This document shows positions 50,504 to 59,440 of a stretch of DNA of 64,000 bases, piece by piece. Source of the DNA: Catenuloplanes indicus (GTDB taxonomy: Bacteria > Actinomycetota > Actinomycetes > Mycobacteriales > Micromonosporaceae); assembly GCF_030813715.1 (NCBI RefSeq), contig NZ_JAUSUZ010000001.1, forward strand, positions 2,914,001 to 2,978,000. The letters are read 5' to 3'. Position 1 is the first letter of the stretch. Each line of letters begins with the position of its first letter. Under the pieces are notes generated by a model, which was not told the origin of the DNA, searched no databases, and saw only the letters and a program-made list of their open reading frames with translations. A program made the position numbers and the translations under genes.

Positions 50504-51535
50504 ATGGTGTTGGTGAACGGACCGGTGGTCGTCGGGCTCGACAACGGCGGCACCGCGAACAACGCGACCATCCTGACCGCGGCCGGCGAGTTCCTGGTCG
50601 ACCGGATGGTGGAGATCCCCAGCCGGGTCAAGGAAGGCCCGGAGCAGGCCGTCACCGCGCTCTCCGACGCGCTCGACAACATCCTGGCCGTCACCGGCGT
50701 CCAGCGCGAGGCGGTCGTCGCGGTCGGCCTGGACACGCCCGGCCCCGCCACCGCGGACGGCGTGATCTCGCAGAAGGGCTCGACGAACTTCTCCGAGCCC
50801 GCCTGGCACGGCTTCGACATCCGCGGCGCGCTCGAGGCCCGGCTCGGCCTGCCGGTCGTCTACAACAACGACGGCAACGCGGCCGCGCTCTACGCCCACC
50901 ACGTCTACTTCGGCGCCGCCGCCGCGGACACCTCGTCCATCTCCGCGATCGTCGGAACCGGCCTCGGCGGCGGCGTGGTCGAGAACGGCCAGGTCGTCAA
51001 GGGCGCCGCGGGCATGGCCGGCGAGCTCGGCCACGTCACGATCCCGCTGCACGGCCTGATCGAGGACGACCAGCCGCTACCGCTCTGCAACTGCGGTTTC
51101 ACCGGCGACTCGGAGAGCATCGCGTCACTCACCGGCATCGCCCAGAACCTCCTCCCGTACTGGCTGTCCCGCTACCCGGACCATCCGCTGCACGCCGAAC
51201 CGTCCATCCTGGCCGCCGCGAAGAAGCTGCGCGGCCTGGCCGAGGCCGGCGACGAGATGGCGCTGCGCGTCTTCGCCCAGCAGGCCACCGCGATCGGCCG
51301 CCTCTTCACGGTCGCCGCGAACTTCACCGACCCGCACGCCTACTTCGTCGGCGGCGGCGTGGTCGAGACCCAGCCGCACTTCCGCGAGTGGTTCATCAAG
51401 ACCGTCCGCGAACACACGCTGCTCCGCGCCGAACAGGCCGCGGTCGCGACCTTCGCGCTGGTCCCGGACCTGGACATGGCCGGCGCCCGGGGCGCCGCGA
51501 TCGCCGCGCTGGAGCGGCACGTACCGGTCCAATAG
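50504..51535 (+). CDS. ROK family sugar kinase-like protein
   Basis: 343 residues from an ATG with GGAGG upstream. The ATP-binding start VVVGLDNGGTANNATILTAA, catalytic NNDGNAAALYAHH and IVGTGLGGGVVENGQVVKGA are standard for ROK glucokinases. The usual zinc site GHxCCxC-type block here reads CNCGFTGD: two Cys remain and the third, normally in GC, is Asp, so zinc binding may be altered. There is no DNA-binding domain, so it is a kinase, not a repressor. The sugar is unknown; glucose or N-acetyl sugars are common. It converges on the RidA gene, with repeat copy C between. Confidence 0.85.
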   Translation: MVLVNGPVVVGLDNGGTANNATILTAAGEFLVDRMVEIPSRVKEGPEQAVTALSDALDNILAVTGVQREAVVAVGLDTPGPATADGVISQKGSTNFSEPAWHGFDIRGALEARLGLPVVYNNDGNAAALYAHHVYFGAAAADTSSISAIVGTGLGGGVVENGQVVKGAAGMAGELGHVTIPLHGLIEDDQPLPLCNCGFTGDSESIASLTGIAQNLLPYWLSRYPDHPLHAEPSILAAAKKLRGLAEAGDEMALRVFAQQATAIGRLFTVAANFTDPHAYFVGGGVVETQPHFREWFIKTVREHTLLRAEQAAVATFALVPDLDMAGARGAAIAALERHVPVQ

Positions 51536-51550
51536 AACTTCGAAGATTTT

Positions 51551-51619
51551 CCCGCTTCCGGCGGGGTGCGGCCCGTATGCTCCCGCGGGCCCCGGTCGTC
51601 GCTGGCGCTCCTCCCTGCC
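51551..51619 (-). repeat. Dispersed intergenic repeat, copy C
   Basis: The inverse-orientation core is identical to copy B at 66 of 69 positions, with no gaps. It begins 15 bases after the TAG of the ROK gene, in the same direction relative to that gene as copies A and B have to theirs. Confidence 0.9.
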
Positions 51620-51654
51620 GGTGCCGATGCCGATTCCGAAGAACCGCACGCCGC

Positions 51655-52056
51655 TCAGGCGACGGCGGTGCCCTCCAGTTCGACCAGCTGCCCCGGGATC
51701 GCCAGCCGAGTCACGCCGAGCATCGTCGTGGCCGGTGCCACCCCGGCGGCGGCCAGCCGTGCCGCCAGCACGCCGTAGTGCGGGAACAGCAGATCGACGT
51801 CCGTGGTGTAGACGGTGAGCCGGACCAGGTTCGCCAGCGACATACCGGCCCCGTCCAGCACCGCCTCCAGGTTGTCCAGGCTGAGCGCGAGCTGCGCCGC
51901 CATGTCACCGTCGTGCCGCGGCCGGCCGTCGGCGTCCATCGCGGTCTGCCCGGAGCAGTACAGCGTCCGGGTCTGTCCGGAGACCATCTCGCCCTGGTTG
52001 AACCCGAGTTCCGCCGACCACGTCACCGGGTTGACCGCCACGCGTTCCACTGCCAC
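51655..52056 (-). CDS. RidA family protein
   Basis: 133 residues from a GTG at 52056 with GGAG 5 bases upstream; an ATG at 52086 is in frame but less supported. The family fold is clear (VNPVTWSAELGFNQGEMV, TLYCSGQTAMDADG, AQLALSLDNLEAVLDGAGMS, LVRLTVYTTDVDLLF). RidA proteins hydrolyse reactive enamines/imines formed by PLP enzymes. The Arg that binds the substrate carboxylate in true RidA is expected in the segment after VEV; here the end reads GQLVELEGTAVA, so this is an Rid-like subgroup with uncertain activity. It is divergent from the WYL regulator. Confidence 0.82.
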   Translation of the reverse strand: MAVERVAVNPVTWSAELGFNQGEMVSGQTRTLYCSGQTAMDADGRPRHDGDMAAQLALSLDNLEAVLDGAGMSLANLVRLTVYTTDVDLLFPHYGVLAARLAAAGVAPATTMLGVTRLAIPGQLVELEGTAVA

Positions 52057-52162
52057 ATCGACTCCGTCCGTCCATCGGCGCGACATCCGCCGCCGCCGTC
52101 CGAAATGCAGCCTGCCGGTAAATCACGCCATCCTCTGTCACATATCTCGGTAGAGTCGCCCG

Positions 52163-53125
52163 ATGCGCGCCGATCGACTCGTCTCGCTGATCCTGCTGCT
52201 GCGCCGGCACGGCCGGATGACCGCGGACGCGCTGGCCCGCGAGCTTGAGGTGTCCACCCGCACCGTGCTGCGCGACATCGAGGCACTCTCCACCGCCGGT
52301 GTCCCGGTCTACGCCGAGCGCGGCCGGCACGGCGGCTACGCGCTGCTGCCCGGCTTCCGGACCGAGCTGACCGGGCTCAATCACGACGAGACGCTCGCGC
52401 TGCTGGCCGCTGGATCAGGCCGCCGCGAGCGAGCGTTCGGCCTCGGCCCGGCGCTCGCCTCGGCCGTGCGCAAGGTGGTCGACGCGCTGCCCGACGGCCA
52501 CCTGGCCACCGCCGGCGAGGCGGCCCGGCGTTTCCTGGTCGAGCCGGAGACGGACCTGCTCTCCCGCCGCCCGGTCACCGAGGACGTGCCGGACACGGCG
52601 ATGGCCGAGGTGCGGCGCGCGGTGCTGGCCGGGCGCCGGTTGCGTCTGTGGTACGCGGCCGCCGGCGAGACGCCCCGGTGGCGCACCGTGGACCCTGTCG
52701 GCCTGGTCACCGTGCGCGACCGCGCCTACCTGCTGGCCATCAGATCCGGCAACGACCGCACGTACCGGATGTCCCGGGTGCGGGCCGCCGAATGTCTTCC
52801 CGAACCGGCGGAACGACCGGAGCACGTCGACCTGGACCGGCTCTGGCGCGACCGCTGCGCCCGGTTCCTCGCCGACGGCCACCTCACCGTGCTGGTCCGC
52901 GTCGACCCGGCACACCGCGAGGCCCTGGTGAGCACCGCGGTGGCCGTCCGCGCCGAACAACCCGGCGTCGATGGCTGGCCACACCTCGAACTGACCTACC
53001 AGGACTCCTGGCACGCCGAGTGGGCGCTGTGGCAACTCGGCACACACGCCGAAGCCCTGTCCCCGCCGTCGCTGCGCACCGCCCTGCACACCCGCGCCAC
53101 CACGATCGCCAGCCGGTACGCGTAA
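52163..53125 (+). CDS. YafY-like HTH/WYL transcriptional regulator
   Basis: 320 residues. Residues 1-60 form an HTH_11 domain (ADRLVSLILLLRRHGRMTAD, LEVSTRTVLRDIEALSTAGV) and residues about 140-220 a WYL domain (LRLWYAAAGETPRWRTVDPV, LVTVRDRAYLLAIRSG), followed by a WCX C-terminal segment. WYL domains sense nucleotides or nucleic acid ligands. The ATG lies 6 bases after TAGAGT, a -10-like element, so the mRNA is probably leaderless. It is divergent from the RidA gene and 14 bases from the convergent DUF4440 gene. A regulator of the RidA gene or of the DUF4440 gene is possible. Confidence 0.87.
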   Translation: MRADRLVSLILLLRRHGRMTADALARELEVSTRTVLRDIEALSTAGVPVYAERGRHGGYALLPGFRTELTGLNHDETLALLAAGSGRRERAFGLGPALASAVRKVVDALPDGHLATAGEAARRFLVEPETDLLSRRPVTEDVPDTAMAEVRRAVLAGRRLRLWYAAAGETPRWRTVDPVGLVTVRDRAYLLAIRSGNDRTYRMSRVRAAECLPEPAERPEHVDLDRLWRDRCARFLADGHLTVLVRVDPAHREALVSTAVAVRAEQPGVDGWPHLELTYQDSWHAEWALWQLGTHAEALSPPSLRTALHTRATTIASRYA

Positions 53126-53139
53126 CGCCGGCGGACCGG

Positions 53140-53577
53140 TCACGGAGCGGTGAGCTCGGCGGTGTGTGACTCGGCGAGGTCGGGGCGCTCGTGGTACTGG
53201 GCGGGTGTGTTCTGGAGCAGCGCGATGCGCCAGCCCGCGGGGTCGTGGACGGCGAGCAGGGACTGGACCGCGTTCAGGGCCGGATGTGGGACCTCCGCGC
53301 CCGGGGGCAGCATGCCGGCGATCGCCCGGAGCAGCGCCACCCCACCGGCCAGGGCGTGCACCTCGCGGACCTTCCAGACGTAGGTGGCGGTCGCGTGGCC
53401 GGAGAAGACCGGGCGCAGGTGTGCCGCGATCTCCGCGGCCGGGACCTGGCTGCCGTCGAAGCCGATCAGGTGGCCGCCGGATGCGAAGTATGCGGCGAAG
53501 GCGGCGGCGTCGCGGTTGTTCCAGGCGGTGAGCACGGCGGTGTGCAGCGCGGTCACGGCCTCCTCGAAAGCCTCCAT
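53140..53577 (-). CDS. SgcJ/EcaC-type DUF4440 protein
   Basis: 145 residues from an ATG at 53577 (MEAFEEAVTALHTAVLTAWN). It has the cystatin-like fold pattern of the DUF4440/SnoaL superfamily: NNRDAAAFAAYFASGGHLIG, then AEIAAHLRPVFSGHATATYV and GWRIALLQNTPAQYHERP. Members are small enzymes or ligand binders, some in natural-product pathways; the catalytic residues are not obvious here. The ribosome site is weak. The stop lies 14 bases from the convergent WYL gene stop. No biosynthetic genes are adjacent. Confidence 0.7.
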   Translation of the reverse strand: MEAFEEAVTALHTAVLTAWNNRDAAAFAAYFASGGHLIGFDGSQVPAAEIAAHLRPVFSGHATATYVWKVREVHALAGGVALLRAIAGMLPPGAEVPHPALNAVQSLLAVHDPAGWRIALLQNTPAQYHERPDLAESHTAELTAP

Positions 53578-53914
53578 CTGCCGATGGTGACACCCGCGTA
53601 CACCGGCCTGCCGCCGAAACCCGGATCGCGGCGACGACCGCGGCGCGCATCGGTCAACGATCCGGCGGCCGCGGCTGCGCGCCACCCGAAGGGTTCGTCG
53701 CACGATGTCGGGCGACGACGGCGTGCCGGATTCGCTGCGGGCCGTCCGTAGCCTGGTCACCTTGTGGTGCTGTCTCGGACGCGAAGCGCCCGGCACGGGA
53801 GCCGGCCGAGGCGCGAGCCGACGCCAGAGCCTGTATCGAAGTGGGGGTCGAAGCGACGTGCTGCCAGGCGGCGCCTGGGCCTCGCCGGAGCCCGGCATCC
53901 CACTTCGACACAGG
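53578..53914. other. Intergenic region upstream of the DUF4440 gene
   Basis: No gene is supported in these 337 bases. The half near the DUF4440 start should hold its promoter, which I could not place. The far end holds the inverted-repeat element at 53828-53916. Confidence 0.5.
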
Positions 53915-53916
53915 CT
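53828..53916. repeat. 18-bp inverted repeat element
   Basis: AGCCTGTATCGAAGTGGG and CCCACTTCGACACAGGCT match at 17 of 18 positions and enclose 53 bp, which contain a second palindrome (CCAGGC/GCCTGG). The right arm runs into the TAG of the mannosyltransferase gene. It could be a miniature element or a large terminator. Confidence 0.6.
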
Positions 53917-55423
53917 AGGCGGTGGCCGCGGGTGACGCCGGTCCGGTTCCGCCGGTGGGGTCCGGCCGGCGCTCCTCGCGCAGGCGGCGGACGAGCCGGA
54001 CCACGAACCAGATCGAGAACGCGAGCATCAGCGGCGCACCCGGGATGCGGGTGAAATAGGCCAGTCCGGTGCCGTCCGGCATGATCAGGAACAGGCCGCC
54101 GACCGTGACGAACGTGATGCCGAGCAGGCCCCGGCCGGAGGCGGCGGCGATCGCGAGGAGCGCGATCGGCCAGGTCATGTACCAGATGTTGACGACCGGG
54201 GAGAGCGCGAGCGTGGCCGCGAGGGCCAGGCCGGCGTGGTGCAGCACCGTCGCGTCGGTCTGGTCCCGGCGGGCTCGCCACCAGATCGCGACCAGCACCG
54301 GGACCAGCAGCACCAGCGCGACCACGCGGAAGAAGCCGTAGACCTTGCTCTTGATGCCGACCATCCGGATCAGCCACTCGATGGTCAGCCCGGCCGCGGT
54401 CGGCGGGGACTGCCAGACCACCGAGTCGCCGGTGCTGGAGAGCGCGGCCAGCCAGCCGAAGTCGAGGCCGGCCGCGAGCGTGGTGCCGGCCAGCGCGGCC
54501 ACGGCGCCGCCGGTGAGCACGGCCGCGACCGGCCAGAGCGCGCGCCAGCGGAACGGGGCACCGATCGCCAGCAGCGCGGCGAACGGGAGCACGACCAGCG
54601 CGGTGCCCTTGACGCCGACGGACAGGCCGATCAGCGCGCCGGCGGCGGCCAGCCGGAGCCACCACCCGGCGTCGCGGGCGGTCGCGGGGTGCGGCGTGAC
54701 CGCGAGACCGGCCAGGAACAGGCCGAGCATCAGCGCGTCGTTGTGCGAGCCGGACAGCAGGTGGACGCCGACCAGCGGCGTGGCCAGGCCGAACCAGAGC
54801 GTGCGGGCCGGGTCGGCACCGGCGCGGCGGGCCAGCGCGGGCAGGCTGACCGCGGCCAGGACGAGACCGAGCACCGCGGCGGCCCGGAACCCGGCGAGCG
54901 AGGCCCAGAGCGTCCCGGTGAGGTGCGCGACCAGGCCGGCGACCGCCATGAAGACCGCACCGTACGGTGCCGGGGTCTCCCGCCACATCGGCGTGACCAG
55001 GTCCAGCCACTCGCAGGGCAGCGCGGCGACGCCGTTGCGGTACGGATCGATGCCGGCCGCGAAGATCTCCCCCTGGCACGAGTACGGGTAGACGTCCCGG
55101 CTGGCCAGCGGCGGCGCGACGAGCAGCGGCAGCGACCACAGCGCCGCGGTCACCGCGACCCAGCGCACGGTCAGGTCACCGGCCCGGGCCCGCCACCAGG
55201 CGAGCAGCACCAGGATCAGGCCGGCGAAGTAGAGGATCACCGAGGCCGGGCCGTTCTCGGACAGCCAGATCGTGCGCGGCGAGACCCAGGCCGGCTGCGG
55301 CACCGGCAGCGCGCCGCCGAGGTAGGCCGCGACGCCCAGCATCACCGCACCGGCGAACCCGGACCAGCGTGCCACCGTCAGCAGGGCGAGCGGCTTCTTC
55401 ACAGCGGGCGGTGCGATGGTCAC
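53915..55423 (-). CDS. mptB: MptB-like polyprenol-phosphomannose mannosyltransferase (GT-C)
   Basis: 502 residues from a GTG at 55423, with about 12 to 13 membrane segments. The first extracellular loop has the acidic motif region SRDVYPYSCQGEIFAAGIDP followed by YRNGVAALPCEWL, typical of actinobacterial MptA/MptB alpha-1,6-mannosyltransferases (GT87-like). They use polyprenyl-phosphomannose outside the membrane to extend mannan or glycolipid cores. PPTAAGLTIEWLIRMVGIKS is another family block. The C-terminal tail is basic and Pro-rich. It is transcribed toward the inverted-repeat element. The substrate acceptor cannot be read from sequence. Confidence 0.72.
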   Translation of the reverse strand: MTIAPPAVKKPLALLTVARWSGFAGAVMLGVAAYLGGALPVPQPAWVSPRTIWLSENGPASVILYFAGLILVLLAWWRARAGDLTVRWVAVTAALWSLPLLVAPPLASRDVYPYSCQGEIFAAGIDPYRNGVAALPCEWLDLVTPMWRETPAPYGAVFMAVAGLVAHLTGTLWASLAGFRAAAVLGLVLAAVSLPALARRAGADPARTLWFGLATPLVGVHLLSGSHNDALMLGLFLAGLAVTPHPATARDAGWWLRLAAAGALIGLSVGVKGTALVVLPFAALLAIGAPFRWRALWPVAAVLTGGAVAALAGTTLAAGLDFGWLAALSSTGDSVVWQSPPTAAGLTIEWLIRMVGIKSKVYGFFRVVALVLLVPVLVAIWWRARRDQTDATVLHHAGLALAATLALSPVVNIWYMTWPIALLAIAAASGRGLLGITFVTVGGLFLIMPDGTGLAYFTRIPGAPLMLAFSIWFVVRLVRRLREERRPDPTGGTGPASPAATA

Positions 55424-55515
55424 GGTGAGATCTGCTTCCGGGTCGTCGGCATTGCCGCCAGAAAGGCTAAGCCACCCGCGCCCGGCCCATCGGATCGGAT
55501 GACGAACGACTCATC

Positions 55516-58500
55516 TCAGGACTCCATCACGCGCTCGGTCGCGGCCCGCGCCCGCCGCGTGGTGCGCAGATAGTCGTCGACGAACTCCTGCGGGTCGTTC
55601 GCGCCGAGCAGCTGGACCACGCCGGCCAGCTCCGGGCCGTGCCGGGGCAGCTGGTCGGTGGGCCGGCCGCGGACGAGCGTGAGCGCGTTGCGCACCTCGG
55701 CCGCGAGCGTCCAGCCGGCCCGCAGCGCGGCCGTGTCCGCGGCGTCGACCAGGCCGGCGTCGCGGGCCGCGCCGAGTGCGTCCAGCGTCCGGGTGGAACG
55801 CAGCCCCGGCACCGCGTGCGCGTGCCGCAGCTGGAGCAGCTGCACGGCCCACTCGACGTCGGCGAGCCCGCCGCGGCCGAGCTTGGTGTGGGTGGCCGGG
55901 TCGGCGCCGCGCGGCAGCCGCTCGTTCTCCACCCGGGCCTTGATCCGGCGGATCTCGGTGACCTGTTCGCGGCTGAGCCCGCCGTCCGGGTAGCGCAGCG
56001 TGCCGGCCAGTGCCAGGAACTCGGCGCCGAGGTCCGGATCGCCACAGACGTACCGCGCGCGGAGCAGCGCTTGCGCCTCCCAGACCTTGGACCAGCGGTC
56101 GTAGTACGAGCGGTACGCGGCGAGGCTGCGCACCAGCGGGCCCTGCCGGCCCTCCGGGCGCAGGTCCGCGTCGATGCCGAGCGGCGGGTCGTGCGCGGGC
56201 ATGCCGAGCAGCCGGCGCAGCTCCTCCGCGACCGCGTGCGCGGCGGCGGCCTCGCCGCCGTCGAACACGAACAGCACGTCCGCGTCCGAGGAGTAGCTCA
56301 TCTCGTCGCCGCCGAGCCGGCCCATGCCGATCACGGTGAATCGCAGCTCGGCCGGGACCTTGTGCACCTCGCGGGCCACCCGCACCGCGGCGGCCAGCGT
56401 GGCGTCGGTGACCGCGGAGAGGCCGCGCGCTATGTCGAGCAGGCCGGCCGGCTTGGCCGGGGCCAGGTCGGCCGCGTTGACCAGGATGTCCGCGCAGGCC
56501 AGGCGCAGCAGCTCGCGGCGGCGCAGCGCGCGGACCGCGCCGATCGCCTGGGTGGGGTCGGCGGGCGCGAGGTGGCGCGCGGCCGCGGCGGCGAAGCCGG
56601 GCTCCAGGACCTCGCGGTCGCGCGGCGTGAGTTCCGCGTCGTCGGCGAGCAGGCGCAGCGCCTCCGGGTCGCGGGCCAGCAGGTCGGCCGCGTACCGGGA
56701 GAGGCCGAGCAGCCGGGCCAGGCGGCGCACGACCGGGCCCTCGTCGCGGAGCAGGCGCAGGTACCAGGGGGCGCTGCCGAGCTGGTCGGAGAGCTGACGG
56801 TAGCTGAGCAGCCCGCGGTCCGGCTCGGGCGCGTCGGCCAGCTCCTCCAGCAGCACCGGCAGCAGCGTGCGCTGGATCGACGCGGTCCGGGACAGGCCGC
56901 CGGTGAGCGCCTCGATGTGCCGGAGCGCACCGGCCGGGTCGGCGTAGCCGAGCACCTGGAGGCGGCGGCGGGCCGACTCCGGGTACATCCGCAGCTCCTC
57001 CGCGGGCACCCGGGCGACGGACTCCAGCAGCGGCCGGTAGAGCAGCTTGGCGTGCAGGCGGCGGACACCGGCCGCGTGTGCGACCCAGTCCGCGCGGAAC
57101 GCCTCGATCACGTCCCGGCCGGGCAGCGGCGCGTAGCCGAGCGACTGGGCCAGCCAGCGCTGCGCGTCCGCGTCGGCCGGCACGGTGTGCGTCCGGCTCA
57201 GCTGCTGCAGTTGCAGCCGGTGCTCGACCGCGCGCAGGAACCGGTAGCCGCGCAGCAGCGTCTCGCCGTCCTGCCGGCCGACATAGCCGCCGTTGACCAG
57301 CGCGCGCAGCGCCGGGACCGTGCCGCCGACGCGCAGCGACTCGTCCACCCGGCCGTGCACCAGCTGCAGCAGCTGCACCGCGAACTCGATGTCGCGCAGG
57401 CCGCCGGGGCCGCGTTTGATCTCCCGGTCCTTCTGCTTCGGTGGGACCTGGTCGATGATCCGGCGGCGCATCTTGCGGATGTCGTCGACCGCCTCCGGCC
57501 GCTCGGCCGCGTGCCAGATCAGCGGCCCGAGCTGGGTCAGCCACTCCTCGCCCAGCTCCCGGTCGCCGACCGCGACCCGCGCCTTGAGCAGCGCCTGGAA
57601 CTCCCAGGTGCGCGCCCAGCGGTGGTAGTAGGCGAGGTGGCTGGCGAGCGTCCGGACCAGCGGGCCGCGGCCGCCCTCCGGCCGCAGCGCGGCGTCGACC
57701 TGCCAGGCGACCTGGCCGCAGATCTCGATCAGCCGGGCCGCGACCGTGGTGCCGGCGGACAGGTCCTCGTCGCCGCGGCAGACGAAGATCACGTCGACGT
57801 CGGAGACGTAGTTGAGCTCGGTCGCGCCGCACTTGCCCATCGCGATCACGGCGAGCGACGGGTGCGCCGGCACCTCGTCCATGGCCATCTCGTACGCCAC
57901 GGACATCGTCGCGTCGGCCAACGCGGTGATCGCGGCCATCGTCTGCTCCAGCCCGCGGCCCGCCGTCAGATCCGCGGCGGCGATCCGCAACAGCCCCACC
58001 CGGTACGCCCGGCGCAGCGCCGCCACCGTGGGTGCGCCGTCCAGCTCGAGCGTGCCGTCCGCGGCCGGTGCGACGCCGGTCTTCTCCGTGCACAGCACGC
58101 GCCACCGGCCCGGGTCCGCGACCAGGTCGTCACCGAGCGGGCTGGACGCGCCGAGCACCGCGAACAGCCGCCGGGCCAGGCCGCGGTCCCGGCGCAGCGT
58201 GCCGAGCAGGCTGTCGTCGGCCGGCTCGTCGTGGTGCCGGCGCAGGTGCAGCGTGCGGCGCAGCCGGCCCTCCGCCGGCCGCTCCGGTGGCGGCTCCGCG
58301 GGGCTGGCCTCCACCACGCGGTGCAGCTGGCGCAGCGCGAGGTTCGGGTCGGCGGTCCGGGACAGCACGGTGAGCAGCTCACCGGCGACCTCGTCGGCCG
58401 GTTCCTGCGCGTCCCGGTTCCACAGGCCGAGGTCGCCGAGCAGGTCGGCCGTCTTCGGGCCGGTGCCGGTCAGCGTGAAGCCGTAGCGCGCCAGGCGCGC

Positions 58501-58518
58501 GCTGGTGGGGCGGGTCAT
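55516..58518 (-). CDS. glnE: Bifunctional glutamine synthetase adenylyltransferase/deadenylase
   Basis: 1000 residues. Two nucleotidyltransferase domains are visible: N-terminal GKCGATELNYVSDVDVIFVC (about 226-245, deadenylase half) and C-terminal GRLGGDEMSYSSDADVLFVF (about 732-751, adenylylase half), each followed by a helical region. GlnE attaches AMP to a Tyr of GlnA when nitrogen is plentiful and removes it when scarce; glnA in this window has that Tyr (402). The ATG directly follows the stop of the amidotransferase gene, so both come from one transcript. In mycobacteria glnE sits next to glnA; here about 8 kb of other genes separate them. Confidence 0.95.
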   Translation of the reverse strand: MTRPTSARLARYGFTLTGTGPKTADLLGDLGLWNRDAQEPADEVAGELLTVLSRTADPNLALRQLHRVVEASPAEPPPERPAEGRLRRTLHLRRHHDEPADDSLLGTLRRDRGLARRLFAVLGASSPLGDDLVADPGRWRVLCTEKTGVAPAADGTLELDGAPTVAALRRAYRVGLLRIAAADLTAGRGLEQTMAAITALADATMSVAYEMAMDEVPAHPSLAVIAMGKCGATELNYVSDVDVIFVCRGDEDLSAGTTVAARLIEICGQVAWQVDAALRPEGGRGPLVRTLASHLAYYHRWARTWEFQALLKARVAVGDRELGEEWLTQLGPLIWHAAERPEAVDDIRKMRRRIIDQVPPKQKDREIKRGPGGLRDIEFAVQLLQLVHGRVDESLRVGGTVPALRALVNGGYVGRQDGETLLRGYRFLRAVEHRLQLQQLSRTHTVPADADAQRWLAQSLGYAPLPGRDVIEAFRADWVAHAAGVRRLHAKLLYRPLLESVARVPAEELRMYPESARRRLQVLGYADPAGALRHIEALTGGLSRTASIQRTLLPVLLEELADAPEPDRGLLSYRQLSDQLGSAPWYLRLLRDEGPVVRRLARLLGLSRYAADLLARDPEALRLLADDAELTPRDREVLEPGFAAAAARHLAPADPTQAIGAVRALRRRELLRLACADILVNAADLAPAKPAGLLDIARGLSAVTDATLAAAVRVAREVHKVPAELRFTVIGMGRLGGDEMSYSSDADVLFVFDGGEAAAAHAVAEELRRLLGMPAHDPPLGIDADLRPEGRQGPLVRSLAAYRSYYDRWSKVWEAQALLRARYVCGDPDLGAEFLALAGTLRYPDGGLSREQVTEIRRIKARVENERLPRGADPATHTKLGRGGLADVEWAVQLLQLRHAHAVPGLRSTRTLDALGAARDAGLVDAADTAALRAGWTLAAEVRNALTLVRGRPTDQLPRHGPELAGVVQLLGANDPQEFVDDYLRTTRRARAATERVMES

Positions 58519-59268
58519 CTACGGCTCCAGCAGCGGCAGCGAGCGGCCGGCGCCGGAGAGCGTGCCGAGCGCCAGCGCGGCGAACCGGGCCGCGAACGGC
58601 TGCCAGATCTCCTCCACGTCGGCGAGCGCGGCCGCGCAGGCGTCGATCACGTCCTGTGGCGCGTAGCCGAGGCCGGCCAGCAGGCCGTCGTCGTTCGCGG
58701 CCCAGCGGGCGATCATGTCGGCGTCGCACTCGATGTGGAACTGCACGCCCCAGGCCCGGTCGCCGAGCCGGAACGCCTGGTGCGGGAAGCGGGTGGACGC
58801 GGCCAGCAGCACCGCGCCGTGCGGCAGCTCGGTGATCTCGTCGACGTGCCACTGCAGAACATCGGGCAGCAACGGTACGTACCGGAACAGCGGGTCGGCG
58901 TCGGCCGCGTCCCGCCGGCCGACCAGCGCCGGGCCGATCTCCGGACCGGACGCGCTGCGGGCCACCGTGCCGTTGTGCGCGGTGGCGAGCAGTTGCGCGC
59001 CGAGGCAGACCGCGAGCGTCGGCGTGCGGTGCCGGACGGCCTTGCGGAGCAGGCTCTCCAGCCGGGGGAACCAGGGTGCGCCGGGTGGATAGGCGTGCTG
59101 TTCGCCGCCCAGCACCACCAGGGCGGCGTAACCGTCCAGCGTCTCCGGCAGCTCGTCGCCCGCATGGGGGCGACGGATCTCGAGCGTCAGGCCCGCCTCG
59201 GTCAGCCACTCGCCGAGTCGCCGGACGTCGTCCGCAGGATCGTTCTCCACCACCAGCGCCGTACCCAC
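58519..59268 (-). CDS. Class I glutamine amidotransferase-like protein
   Basis: 249 residues. The nucleophile Cys88 is in TLAVCLGAQLLA and the His/acid pair is in WGVQFHIECDADM, so the glutaminase triad looks intact. GYAALVVLGGEQHAYPPGAPW forms the oxyanion-side strand. Proteins like this release ammonia from glutamine for a partner, or hydrolyse gamma-glutamyl compounds. It directly precedes glnE in one transcript (no gap), so a nitrogen role is likely. The partner synthetase, such as a second GlnA-like enzyme, is not in the window. Confidence 0.85.
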   Translation of the reverse strand: MGTALVVENDPADDVRRLGEWLTEAGLTLEIRRPHAGDELPETLDGYAALVVLGGEQHAYPPGAPWFPRLESLLRKAVRHRTPTLAVCLGAQLLATAHNGTVARSASGPEIGPALVGRRDAADADPLFRYVPLLPDVLQWHVDEITELPHGAVLLAASTRFPHQAFRLGDRAWGVQFHIECDADMIARWAANDDGLLAGLGYAPQDVIDACAAALADVEEIWQPFAARFAALALGTLSGAGRSLPLLEP

Positions 59269-59300
59269 GCATCGAGGCTATCTGCTTCTGTGCTTCCGGT

Positions 59301-59367
59301 CGTCGCTCCGCTCCCCGGCTCGCCGCCGTGTTCATGACCGTCGCTCCGCTCCTCCGGCTCGCCGCCG
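59301..59367 (+). repeat. 38-bp-spaced direct repeats upstream of the lipoprotein gene
   Basis: CGTCGCTCCGCTCC followed by CCGGCTCGCCGCC occurs at 59301 and again at 59339 with one extra base. The sequence loosely resembles the outer half of the dispersed repeat (copies B and C). Confidence 0.55.
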
Positions 59368-59440
59368 CTCCCGGCGCTGACGCGGCCACGGCTCACGGCG
59401 TTTCGCCATCAAAACGTGTGAAAGGCGCTTGAATTGGGTC

